A stretch of DNA of 11,766 nt from Atribacterota bacterium. Its GTDB lineage: Bacteria > Atribacterota > Phoenicimicrobiia > Phoenicimicrobiales > Phoenicimicrobiaceae. Shown here one piece after another: positions 1-7,073 of the stretch. The notes below the pieces were generated by a model, which made no database searches, was not told the origin of the DNA, and was given only the letters and a program-made list of their open reading frames with translations. Each line of letters starts with the position of its first letter. Position 1 is the stretch's first letter. The stretch is taken from assembly GCA_030599445.1 (NCBI GenBank), contig JAUVOA010000021.1, forward strand, positions 1 to 11,766, written 5' to 3'. The position numbers and the translations under genes were made by a program.

Positions 1-686
1 AAAACTGTTTTAATTTTTTTCCCATCCCTTAACACGGTAATTCGATTTGCAATCTTAAAAACTTCTCCTAAGATATGAGTAATATAAAGAACGCTGACAT
101 GATTTGACTTGAGCTCAGAAATGATTCGAAAAAGATGTTCTATTTCATTTTCCGATAAGGAAGCAGTAGGTTCATCCATAATTATAAATTTGGCTTTATG
201 GATTAAAGCTTTCAAGATCTCTACTAATTTTTGCTCTGCCACCCCCAGGTTTCTTACTTCTTCATGGGAAGGGAGTTCAAAACCAAGTTTCTTCGAAATA
301 TAAAGGTATTCCCGGTAGATCTTACTTTCATCAATTAAACCTAATGGGGTAAAACTCTCTGTTCCTAAAAATATATTCTGAATAACAGTTAGTTGAGGAA
401 TTAGACTATTTTCTTGATAGATTACGCTGATTCCACTTTGAAATGCCTGAGCAGGAGAATCAAACTCTACTTTATGATTATTAAAATAGATTTCTCCGGA
501 ATCTTTCTTATAAGCTCCTACCAGCAACTTAATCAAAGTCGATTTACCAGCGCCATTTTCTCCTACCAAAGCATGGACTTCGTCTCCATAAATCTCTAAA
601 TCTATATTATCCAGAGCCTTTACTCCGGGAAAAGACTTATTCAGTTTTCTTACTCTCAATATTGATTTTTCTATTTTGTTATTCAT
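1..686 (-). CDS. Sugar ABC transporter ATP-binding protein, RbsA/MglA type (partial, N-terminal 228 residues)
   Basis: This is the energy-coupling ATPase of a carbohydrate importer, acting on the inner face of the cytoplasmic membrane. The reading frame is open to the left edge, so the 3' end is missing. Visible motifs are Walker A GENGAGKST (residues 42-50), Q-loop Q91, an RbsA-style signature LGVAEQKL (147-154) in place of LSGGQ, Walker B FIIMDEP (167-173) with catalytic E172, and H-loop H204. Sugar ATPases of this class have two fused ATPase domains and are about 500 residues long, so only the first domain is here. The ATG at 686 lies two bases beyond the stop of the hydrolase-like gene, which implies translational coupling; no good Shine-Dalgarno sequence is visible. 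The substrate cannot be read from the sequence. The family call is secure; ribose, xylose or another sugar is open. Confidence 0.95.
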   Translation of the reverse strand, partial: MNNKIEKSILRVRKLNKSFPGVKALDNIDLEIYGDEVHALVGENGAGKSTLIKLLVGAYKKDSGEIYFNNHKVEFDSPAQAFQSGISVIYQENSLIPQLTVIQNIFLGTESFTPLGLIDESKIYREYLYISKKLGFELPSHEEVRNLGVAEQKLVEILKALIHKAKFIIMDEPTASLSENEIEHLFRIISELKSNHVSVLYITHILGEVFKIANRITVLRDGKKIKTV

Positions 687-688
687 AA

Positions 689-1936
689 CTATGTTAATAA
701 GATATCACCCGCTAATTTTAAATTTTCATCGGGTATTTTCAATAAATCCCAGGATAAGACCATGCCTTTAATCTCCGCCTCTATCACGGATTTTAAATAT
801 TTTTTTAAAATTTTTTCGGTAATATTACATAACCCGGGTATTTGTACTGCCTCTATCCCTACATATGTATCTACTTTTTCCGGTAAGTTAAATTCCTTTA
901 TCCTTTGCATCTCACTACAAATAATGTGTTCAGAAATACCATTCTTTAATAGATCATTTATTTGGGTCGGTAAGGCCACTCCTATTATTCGACTTATTTC
1001 CCGGATTAACTGGCCTTCATCTAAGGTCGGATTAATTTCCAAAATAGCTCTTATCAAACAATATAATTCCAGAGGGAGGCCTGCCGGACTCGAGGTATGA
1101 CAATATATCATCGGCTTTATCCAATCACAGGTCTTTACTAATAACTGGTAATCTTGAGATACTAAAGGAGCTAAAGAGGGGGCAAATAAATCAACTCCTA
1201 CAAGTTTACCCATTTGTTTTGCCTTATCAGCAAAAATCTTTAAAACTTGATAAATATTTTGTTTGCGGAAATCATAAAATTTCTTCAGGCTATCTCGAAT
1301 AATAATATCGGAAAATGACTGACAAGTCTGCAAATAGTTTACATCGATTGTTTTAAATTTTTCAAAAACGGTTTTTACTTGATTTCGATAGCCCTTTAAA
1401 TCCTCACTATAATTATTATAAAATTTATGCAGGCAAGATTTACAAAAACAAGAAAAAAGAGCTTCAAAACCGTTGGAAGGAGAAGGAAACCGAATTCTAT
1501 CTAAAAAGACTCCATCAAAACCACTTTCAATTATTTTATTCTGATATTGATCAAATATCTTTCTTATATTCTGTTCATCATTAGGGCAAACAAATAAAAA
1601 ATCTTCCTCTCCCTTTCCCAACTTATCCCAACGACCATTTTTCCCATAACCATATAACCCGTCAAATGTTTCTACTGACTGCTCCCATCTTACTTTAAAA
1701 CCGGGAATATCAGCTAAAATAGGATACCAGAGATAAGTCTTGATTTTAAAATCCCTGCAAATCTCTCTAACCAAATCAAGATCTTTTTTATTGATATCTG
1801 ACCATATCATCAAAGCATCTAAGTTTAGAGCTTCTTTAGCTGTTGCCAGCTTATTTTTTAAATTATCGTTTTTGTGTAAAGAGTTGTTTGGGATATTATT
1901 TAAAACAATCTGTGTGCCAATCCATTTTTGCTTCAT
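689..1936 (-). CDS. Putative glycoside-hydrolase-like TIM-barrel protein, unknown specificity
   Basis: This 415-residue protein has no signal peptide and is probably cytoplasmic. The strand-end motifs look like a glycoside-hydrolase TIM barrel of the uncharacterised GHL10/DUF4015-like kind: KTYLWYP (66-72), GFDGVFLDRIRFPSP (139-153, candidate acidic residues D141 and D146), GVDLFAP (247-253), CDWIKPMIY (270-278) and MVLSWDLL (392-399). A cysteine cluster CFCKSC (163-168) follows the D-R-IRFP motif; it could bind a metal or shape the active site. The gene lies between the sugar-binding protein and the ATPase of one importer, which argues for processing of the imported glycan or glycoside. The ATG at 1936 is the first start in frame, but the upstream AATAATTTAAGTTAAATAA is a poor ribosome site, so expression may depend on coupling. 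The fold assignment is inferred from motifs; no reaction can be claimed. Confidence 0.75.
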   Translation of the reverse strand: MKQKWIGTQIVLNNIPNNSLHKNDNLKNKLATAKEALNLDALMIWSDINKKDLDLVREICRDFKIKTYLWYPILADIPGFKVRWEQSVETFDGLYGYGKNGRWDKLGKGEEDFLFVCPNDEQNIRKIFDQYQNKIIESGFDGVFLDRIRFPSPSNGFEALFSCFCKSCLHKFYNNYSEDLKGYRNQVKTVFEKFKTIDVNYLQTCQSFSDIIIRDSLKKFYDFRKQNIYQVLKIFADKAKQMGKLVGVDLFAPSLAPLVSQDYQLLVKTCDWIKPMIYCHTSSPAGLPLELYCLIRAILEINPTLDEGQLIREISRIIGVALPTQINDLLKNGISEHIICSEMQRIKEFNLPEKVDTYVGIEAVQIPGLCNITEKILKKYLKSVIEAEIKGMVLSWDLLKIPDENLKLAGDILLT

Positions 1937-1944
1937 TTATTTAA

Positions 1945-1986
1945 CTTAAATTATTTAAGCATTGCCCCCTCTTAATTTAATTAAGA
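1945..1986. repeat. Twin 15-bp palindromes between binding-protein and hydrolase-like genes
   Basis: Two perfect palindromes with the same outer bases lie 26 bp apart centre to centre: CTTAAATTATTTAAG (1945-1959) and CTTAATTTAATTAAG (1971-1985, extended by one T-A pair to 1970-1986). The separating bases are a C-rich run, CATTGCCCCCT. They fill half of the 83-bp gap inside the transport operon. The arms are nearly all A and T and the centre is one base, so a dimeric protein site is more likely than an RNA hairpin. Their CTTAATT/AATTAAG arms resemble the inverted repeat at the ROK promoter (4379-4401), which makes an internal ROK operator possible. Chance palindromes are also commoner in AT-rich DNA. 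Confidence 0.5.
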
Positions 1987-2019
1987 ATATTGTTTGCAGT
2001 TTATCTTAAAACTACACCT

Positions 2020-2973
2020 TTACATTTCAGGAATAAACTTATCTACATTATCTTTAGTTACAATTATATGCTTAATCTCTACAAATAGTGGCACCTTTTC
2101 GCCTTTCAAATATTTAGCAGTAGTCTCAGCTGCTTTATAACCTTCTTCAACAACAGAAAAATATGTACTGGCAGTAACTTTTCCCTCTTTTATATAAGGA
2201 ACTAATTCTTTGGCATACTCCAGACCGGTAACATACACTCCGGTTACGCCTGCCTCTTCTAAAGCCATAGCGGCTGCAATAGCTCCACTCCACCACTGAC
2301 AGCTTACTAAATCAACTTTTCTACCGCTTTGCAGAAATGCTTCCATGAAAGCAAGTGCGCCTACTTTAGTCCAACCCTCTATAGGTCTCTTCTCCACAAT
2401 AGTCCAATTTGGATGTTTGGCTGCAACTTTCAAAAATCCCTCTTCACGCATTCTCTGAGGAGCAGTTCCCGGGTTACCCTCAATAAGTACAATACTAGCC
2501 TCTTTATCTCCCAATAGCAACTCCGCCATTTCTCCCTGAATAATTCCAGCACCAATTTCAGACCTTCCGACAAAAGATACAACTCCCGCATATTTCCCTT
2601 CAGGGTCTGTACCTAAAGAATTGGTAAAACTAATTAAGGGAATGTTTGCATCATTACAAAGCTTTACTGCTGGTAGTAATGCCATATTATCTGCAGCACA
2701 AAGCATAATTGCATCCACTTTTTTTACAATAAAATTTTCCACCTGAGAAAACTGCTTCCCGGCATCCCATTCGGCATCTGCATAAATGATATCTAAATCA
2801 TACTCTTCGGCTGCTTTATCTATTCCTCTGCGCATAACGCTAAAGAACTCTACAGTTCCCGGTAGTAATACTGCTACCTCATATTTCTTTTGAGCAAAAG
2901 AAACAGAAAAACTTGCTAAAATTAAACCTATCATTAACACTGTCAAAACAAATAATTTAAAATACTTTTTCAT
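2020..2973 (-). CDS. Periplasmic sugar-binding protein of an ABC importer (RbsB-like, Peripla_BP_4)
   Basis: This is the solute receptor that captures a sugar outside the membrane and delivers it to the permease. The 317-residue protein opens with a signal peptide: basic KK, a hydrophobic stretch to about residue 25, and probable signal peptidase I cleavage after FA (27). There is no lipobox cysteine, so it should be soluble in the periplasm rather than lipid-anchored. The mature part shows the type I periplasmic-binding pattern: VAVLLPGTVEFFSVMRRGI at the first strand and helix, VDAIMLCAADN, then NIPLISFTNS. Length matches ribose-type receptors. AAGGAGGA sits nine bases before the ATG, the strongest ribosome site of the operon, as expected for the most abundant component. 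It follows the ROK gene by 159 bp with no convincing promoter or terminator between them. The ligand is unknown. Confidence 0.95.
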   Translation of the reverse strand: MKKYFKLFVLTVLMIGLILASFSVSFAQKKYEVAVLLPGTVEFFSVMRRGIDKAAEEYDLDIIYADAEWDAGKQFSQVENFIVKKVDAIMLCAADNMALLPAVKLCNDANIPLISFTNSLGTDPEGKYAGVVSFVGRSEIGAGIIQGEMAELLLGDKEASIVLIEGNPGTAPQRMREEGFLKVAAKHPNWTIVEKRPIEGWTKVGALAFMEAFLQSGRKVDLVSCQWWSGAIAAAMALEEAGVTGVYVTGLEYAKELVPYIKEGKVTASTYFSVVEEGYKAAETTAKYLKGEKVPLFVEIKHIIVTKDNVDKFIPEM

Positions 2974-3132
2974 TTTAAAAATCCTCCTTAAAATTTTATT
3001 AGATCAGCAATGTTTTTAAAGTAAATAATATTTATTTTTTATACGCTTCACCACCTTTTTAATTTATTCCTTGGTTCGCTTGAATTCACTATGTTACAAT
3101 TGCTGTTTTAAAATTATAAATTATTTCTTTTT

Positions 3133-4278
3133 TTATTTATCAATAAGTATTAATCCTTTCTTTTTTAAAGGCTCAAGCACCTTTACTGCTGCCCCAATTA
3201 AAACTCCATCTTCTCCTAATTTAGAAAATTCTATCTTAGGAACAAAAGGGATTATTTTTTTGATATTCATCTTCATTTCCTCTAAAAATCTTGGTGGTAA
3301 AATTGAAATTCCCCCTCCGATTATTACTAATTCCGGATCAAGTACACAGGATATATTTCCAATACCATAAGCAAGAAACTTTAGTGCTTCTTTTACAATG
3401 CCCAGGGCAACACTATCTCCCTCGGCAGCAATTTTAAGGATATCAATAACTCTAATATTCTTTCCCGTCTTTTCCTTCATCTTCTCTACAATAATTTTAT
3501 AGCTGGCTAATTTTTCTAAACAACCGTAATCTCTACTATTTTTAGGGGCATACTTGGGATCAATTAATAGATATCCTGCCTCACCGGCGGCGTTATTAGC
3601 TCCTTTATAAAGTTTTCTATTAATTATAATGCCCACACCTATTCCAGTTCTTTCTCCCACAAAGACAAAGTTGTTAATTTTTTGGGCTATCCCCTTAGTT
3701 TTCTCTCCCAAAGCCATCAGATTAACATCGTTTTCAAGAACGATTGGTATTTCAATTTCTTTCAATGTCAAATCCTCCAAAGATATTTCCCAATTTAAAT
3801 AAGGAGCTACAGTTACTTTTTTTAATTTAAGGTCTATAATCCCTGGTACACCAATACATATACTCAATATTTTTTCTTTTGAAATATTTATCTCTTTTAT
3901 AAAATCTTTTAATATAACACTAAGTGAATTTTTTAATTTTTGACTATTTAAAGACTCTATCTTCGGCCCAAACTTCTCGTTAACAATATTGTAAGATAAA
4001 TCCACCAAGGCTACCCTTATTCCATTTTCTCCTCCTAAGTCCACTGCAATCATATAAGCTGCTTTCGAATTTATTTTTAATAATATTGGCTTTTTCCCGC
4101 CTGAAGAATCTCCCTTTCCAATTTCCTGAACTATATCTCTTTCAATTAAATCCTTTACAATAGCAGAGACGGTGGGAGGGGTTAACCCTACTACCTTACC
4201 AACATATGCTCTTGAAATTGAACCATTTTTCTCAATAGTTCTTAAAACTAAACCTTTATTTATATTTCTTATTTCCAT
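3133..4278 (-). CDS. ROK-family transcriptional regulator (NagC/XylR type)
   Basis: This is a sugar-responsive DNA-binding regulator, most likely the local repressor. The N-terminal 60 residues form a winged helix-turn-helix (SRAYVGKVVGLTPPTVSAIV, 22-41, holds the recognition helix). Residues 75-370 form the ROK sugar-kinase-like domain: AVDLGGENG (78-86) in the phosphate-binding position, IGVPGIID (142-149), LENDVNLMALGE (181-192), and GGG (321-323). The usual zinc site, GH plus CxCGxxGC, is mostly lost: the sequence reads GEAGY (232-236) and keeps only YGCLE with C253. The DNA-binding domain and the lost metal site argue for a sensor and against a sugar kinase. AAGGA precedes the ATG. The gene heads the transport locus and has a strong promoter with an overlapping inverted repeat, consistent with autoregulation. 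Confidence 0.93.
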   Translation of the reverse strand: MEIRNINKGLVLRTIEKNGSISRAYVGKVVGLTPPTVSAIVKDLIERDIVQEIGKGDSSGGKKPILLKINSKAAYMIAVDLGGENGIRVALVDLSYNIVNEKFGPKIESLNSQKLKNSLSVILKDFIKEINISKEKILSICIGVPGIIDLKLKKVTVAPYLNWEISLEDLTLKEIEIPIVLENDVNLMALGEKTKGIAQKINNFVFVGERTGIGVGIIINRKLYKGANNAAGEAGYLLIDPKYAPKNSRDYGCLEKLASYKIIVEKMKEKTGKNIRVIDILKIAAEGDSVALGIVKEALKFLAYGIGNISCVLDPELVIIGGGISILPPRFLEEMKMNIKKIIPFVPKIEFSKLGEDGVLIGAAVKVLEPLKKKGLILIDK

Positions 4279-4378
4279 TTAATTTTTTTTCCTTTTTAAT
4301 TTTTTAGATAGAAAGTAGGTTCTCCTTATAATGCTTTTTATTATGCTTTTATATTAATTTTGTTCTTAAATATTCTTT

Positions 4379-4401
4379 CTTAATTAACTTTACTAACTAA
4401 G
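4379..4401. promoter_or_regulatory. Candidate ROK operator at the regulator's own promoter
   Basis: This is an inverted repeat CTTAATTA-N7-TAACTAAG with one arm mismatch. It begins three bases downstream of the -10 box at 4405-4410 and so covers the expected transcription start. The arms resemble the TTAGTTT-type half sites known for XylR regulators of the ROK family. A bound dimer here would block initiation. The operator role is inferred from position and family resemblance. Confidence 0.5.
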
Positions 4402-4404
4402 TAT

Positions 4405-4433
4405 ATAATAAAATATTTCCCGTCTGGTGTCAA
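4405..4433 (-). promoter_or_regulatory. Sigma70-type promoter for the ROK gene and probably the whole transport operon
   Basis: On the minus strand a perfect -35 box TTGACA (4428-4433) is followed by a 17-bp spacer and a -10 box TATTAT (4405-4410, five of six consensus bases). The expected start near 4398 gives a leader of about 120 nt before the ROK ATG. The spacer contains the palindrome AAATATTT (4411-4418). It is the best promoter I found in the window, and no other convincing one precedes the binding-protein gene, so it may serve all four genes. Confidence 0.75.
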
Positions 4434-4869
4434 ATTTATTTATAAAATGGATTCCTACTCCTGCTTTCGCAGAAACAATATACAATATTTATTAAATCTA
4501 AGAACTTACACCCTTTGGCGCGCTCCCAGTTGTATATGTCCTCTACCCTCGCAAAATGGGTGTTTTTTGGCCTATTTCTGCTCCCTCAAAATTTAAAAAT
4601 GGCTTCCTGCAAGGGTTACAGGGTTTCGTGGAGGTCAAAAAAGGCTAAAAAAATGTCGTAATTGCCGTTTTTTTGAAAATTGGGGTGCCCTTAAAGGCGC
4701 TCTACATGTGTTAAAAGGGCATTCCTGAAGAAGGTCTGAAAGCCTTGTAAATAAAGGGTTTCAAAAGCTAATAAAAAGAGTTATCTGTCATTTCGAGTAT
4801 TTTATGAAATCATAAAAATTTTATTTTACGATATCATATTAATACTTCTCTATAATTTTAAATCTTTTA
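4434..4869. other. Long gene-free region with hairpins and an imperfect internal repeat
   Basis: No supported gene lies here. The middle part (about 4500-4760) is visibly richer in G and C than both flanks. It contains CCCTTTGGCGCGCTC (4511-4525) and CCCTTAAAGGCGCTC (4688-4702), an imperfect direct repeat with 11 of 15 bases equal. ACACCC (4508-4513) can pair with GGGTGT (4558-4563), followed by five T, which looks like a plus-strand terminator with a long loop although no plus-strand gene precedes it. TGCCCTT (4686-4692) pairs with AAGGGCA (4715-4721). It could be a mobile-element remnant or a structured RNA; the sequence alone does not decide. Confidence 0.4.
4800..4817. repeat. 8-bp perfect inverted repeat downstream of the flavoenzyme gene
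   Basis: TTTTATGA and TCATAAAA are separated by two bases, 52 bp beyond the stop of the SagB-like gene. It might act as a weak stem at the transcript end, but the stem is AT-rich and no T tract follows on the minus strand, so a terminator call is not justified. Confidence 0.3.
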
Positions 4870-5613
4870 TTAAACTTTTCCAACGGGTGCCATATAAATG
4901 GTAAATTCCTCAACACCATCAATTCCAAGAATGCTATCTGCAAATTCTTGATCATAGGCGGCAATGGCACAAGTTCCGGCACCAATTGCTTCACACGCCA
5001 GGTAGAGGCTTTGACCAACATGGCCGGCATCCAGAGCTATCACTTTATAAGACGCCCTTCCGTATCTCCACTCCATGCGTGCTGGTATAGTTGTCCAAAT
5101 GAAGGTCACCGCACTTTTACCGGCAAATGATTGATCAAGAGCGGCCTGGGTTAGCAAATCCTCAAGATCTTTGTGTTTGACAACTTCAACCAGTTGATGA
5201 CTCATCGGCAAATAACGATAAATCGCCTTTGGAATCCCCTCAACCCTGAAAGCTGCAATATAGGTTTCCAAAGCATGTCTGCATCCGGCTGAAGGCACGG
5301 TTCTATAATTTCTAACTGCAGATCTTTTTTCTCGAAGACCTTGAGTTGCCCATAGAAGAAAGGAAAGTTCTTCGAGGTTTATTGCCTCTGTAGTGTAGGA
5401 CCGTCTCGATTTCCTTTGGGCAATCGCAGCCTCAACACTTACTTTATGAATTGATTTCCAATCCCCCGGTTTAATAAGGCTTATTCTTCTATCTTCGGGA
5501 TTACAAGGTTTTTCTGCCGGTGGTGGCTTAATACCTCTACTCTGGTCTGTTATCGAAAAATCAACCGTTTTCCGAATGCTGTCCTTAAGAAAGTCTCTAA
5601 ATTTTTTAGACAT
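4870..5613 (-). CDS. SagB/ThcOx-type nitroreductase-family flavoenzyme
   Basis: This is an FMN-dependent oxidoreductase of the nitroreductase fold, 247 residues, with no signal peptide or membrane segment. Typical motifs are RKSRRSY (67-73, FMN phosphate contact), LEELSFLLWATQGL (80-93), the SagB-style TVPSAGCRHALETY (105-118), ALDAGHVGQSLYLACEAIG (193-211) and the ending MAPVGKV. In peptide-toxin clusters SagB oxidises azolines to azoles, but many stand-alone homologues occur with unknown substrates, and no cyclodehydratase or precursor peptide is visible here. I chose the ATG at 5613 because AGAGGG lies seven bases upstream; a TTG at 5631 would add six residues and bury that site. Gaps of more than 200 bp on both sides suggest its own transcript. 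The family is secure; the reaction is not. Confidence 0.88.
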   Translation of the reverse strand: MSKKFRDFLKDSIRKTVDFSITDQSRGIKPPPAEKPCNPEDRRISLIKPGDWKSIHKVSVEAAIAQRKSRRSYTTEAINLEELSFLLWATQGLREKRSAVRNYRTVPSAGCRHALETYIAAFRVEGIPKAIYRYLPMSHQLVEVVKHKDLEDLLTQAALDQSFAGKSAVTFIWTTIPARMEWRYGRASYKVIALDAGHVGQSLYLACEAIGAGTCAIAAYDQEFADSILGIDGVEEFTIYMAPVGKV

Positions 5614-5620
5614 AGCAATA

Positions 5621-5626
5621 CCCTCT
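5621..5626 (-). promoter_or_regulatory. Ribosome binding site deciding the SagB-like start
   Basis: AGAGGG on the minus strand is seven bases before the ATG at 5613. A start at the upstream TTG (5631) would place this site inside the coding region, so the ATG is preferred. Confidence 0.7.
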
Positions 5627-5690
5627 TTCAATTTTAAGTTAAAATTTTAGTAACATATACGCTCATTCTTATCAGTATCGGGGGCTTAAT

Positions 5691-5736
5691 TACCAGACCT
5701 CTTATGAAAAGTTATAAAAAGTTACCGAATTATTGA
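5691..5736 (+). repeat. Dispersed repeat, copy A
   Basis: This is copy A of a repeat of about 46 bp whose other copy is at 8042-8087 in the same orientation. The last 30 bases (5707-5736) are identical in both copies; the first 16 differ at four positions. It lies between the DUF362 and SagB-like genes, 77 bp upstream of the SagB-like ATG. The edge CAGACCTCTTA resembles half of the GGGGTCTGAC-type repeats found near Y1 (RAYT) transposases, which is only a suggestion. Confidence 0.85.
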
Positions 5737-5822
5737 CTTGATATACCTTCCCTATCTATCTAATTTAAAAGTAAAATATTAATTATCTAAGTGTCTCCCT
5801 ATTTATTAATCTAACTAAGAAT

Positions 5823-7001
5823 TTAACTGTTTGTTTTTAAATGGCGGTATATAGCCTCTGCCTTTACCGGGCACCCTTTAATATGTTTAATTGGATAATG
5901 ATCAGCTACCCAATGGCAACACTGACCTATACTCACCAAAGGTTTCTTTGATTTGACTGTACCATACTTAAAAACAGGGGCAAACTCACATTCTCTATCT
6001 CTCAATCTTTGTCCCATAAGTATGGTACAGTCTGGAGATTGTCTTTCCTTATGCAAGCGCCGCATAGCAGCCAGCAAAGCTCCTTTGCAGGAACTGCATG
6101 TCCCTTTTTCGATAACTTCTAATTCCGGTAAATGATAATTAGGTTCTTTAATTGTATCAGCATTCTGCCCAGGTTGAACTTTTTTTATTTTTTTTGAGCT
6201 GATAATATCAATTTCTTCTATATTGGTCGGTCCCAGGTGAGCTTGTGCCGCCAAGCGAAGATGAGCAACTTCATCTCCGCGATATCCCAACATGGAAGCA
6301 GCTACTATATCAGTAGCCAAAGTGTTTCTACCGGCTAAGATGGTGTTTAACCGTACCGGCATTCCTCCTAATTCCCAGTTAAAAGAACACAAAGTGGCAT
6401 CAACAATGGTTAAATCGGGGATAAGGACTGTGTTGAGATCGGCGATGCATTGGTGTAAATTTAAACGATGAAAGCGGCTTTTTTCCTTATCAGCAATACA
6501 GCCCTTAAGATTTTTCATACCGATGGTAACGGTTGTTTGGCTATGTACTTTCAAAATGGGAAGATTAATTATATAGTTAACCTTTTTTACTGTTTCAGCA
6601 ACCAGTACTCTTCTCAATACCTTACCATAAGGTATGTCGATAGGTATTTGTTTATCCTTTTTAAAATCAAGCAAGGTAGCCTTCCATTTTCGAGCTATGT
6701 CCTGTATCCCGGTTACTTTATAAGCTTTCATGGTATCATTGCCAACCTCAGAACTCTCTCCTATAATTATTTCACAAGGAGAAGTACCTATTAAATGTTC
6801 TATGAGAGCATCTAAAATTAAAGGATTGGTGGTAGCTCCGGAACTATTGGGTTTTGCTACAACTAAATTGGGTTTCAATAAAATTCTGCTACTTGGAGTT
6901 ATAAGTTGGTCAATTCCTCCTAAATCTTTCAGACAATTACTCACCATGCTTCTAATAGACTCATCACTATGTACCGTAACCGTATAATGAATGGCTTCCA
7001 T
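5823..7001 (-). CDS. DUF362-family protein with cysteine-bearing C-terminal part
   Basis: This 392-residue soluble protein belongs to the DUF362 family. Family marks are ILLKPNLV (40-47), GESSEVG (81-87), the conserved block at 146-167 containing NLPILKVHS and GMKNLKG, VDAT (200-203) and the ATDIVAASMLGY stretch (229-240). DUF362 proteins often carry iron-sulphur domains in anaerobes, but their reaction is not established. Instead of a standard CxxCxxCxxxC ferredoxin end, residues 300-380 hold scattered cysteines: CSSC (302-305), C325, C338, CC (361-362) and GCP (376-378). They may bind a metal cluster. AAGGAG lies five bases before the ATG at 7001. It starts 72 bp after the CPBP gene ends, so the two may share a transcript. 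Family call sure, function unknown. Confidence 0.9.
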   Translation of the reverse strand: MEAIHYTVTVHSDESIRSMVSNCLKDLGGIDQLITPSSRILLKPNLVVAKPNSSGATTNPLILDALIEHLIGTSPCEIIIGESSEVGNDTMKAYKVTGIQDIARKWKATLLDFKKDKQIPIDIPYGKVLRRVLVAETVKKVNYIINLPILKVHSQTTVTIGMKNLKGCIADKEKSRFHRLNLHQCIADLNTVLIPDLTIVDATLCSFNWELGGMPVRLNTILAGRNTLATDIVAASMLGYRGDEVAHLRLAAQAHLGPTNIEEIDIISSKKIKKVQPGQNADTIKEPNYHLPELEVIEKGTCSSCKGALLAAMRRLHKERQSPDCTILMGQRLRDRECEFAPVFKYGTVKSKKPLVSIGQCCHWVADHYPIKHIKGCPVKAEAIYRHLKTNS

Positions 7002-7073
7002 ATTAACTCCTTTTATTTAGAAAATGGGATGTATTCCTATTTATTTAATTATAGACCTTCTTTTTGTTTCCAT

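Noticed and set aside
762..1100. 112-codon plus-strand reading frame
   Set aside because: It lies wholly inside the hydrolase-like gene on the other strand and shows no family motif or ribosome site.
4839..5030. 63-codon minus-strand reading frame
   Set aside because: Overlaps the end of the SagB-like gene in another frame; the SagB frame keeps all family motifs to the terminal PVGKV.
6468..6794. 108-codon plus-strand reading frame
   Set aside because: Antisense to the conserved core of the DUF362 gene.
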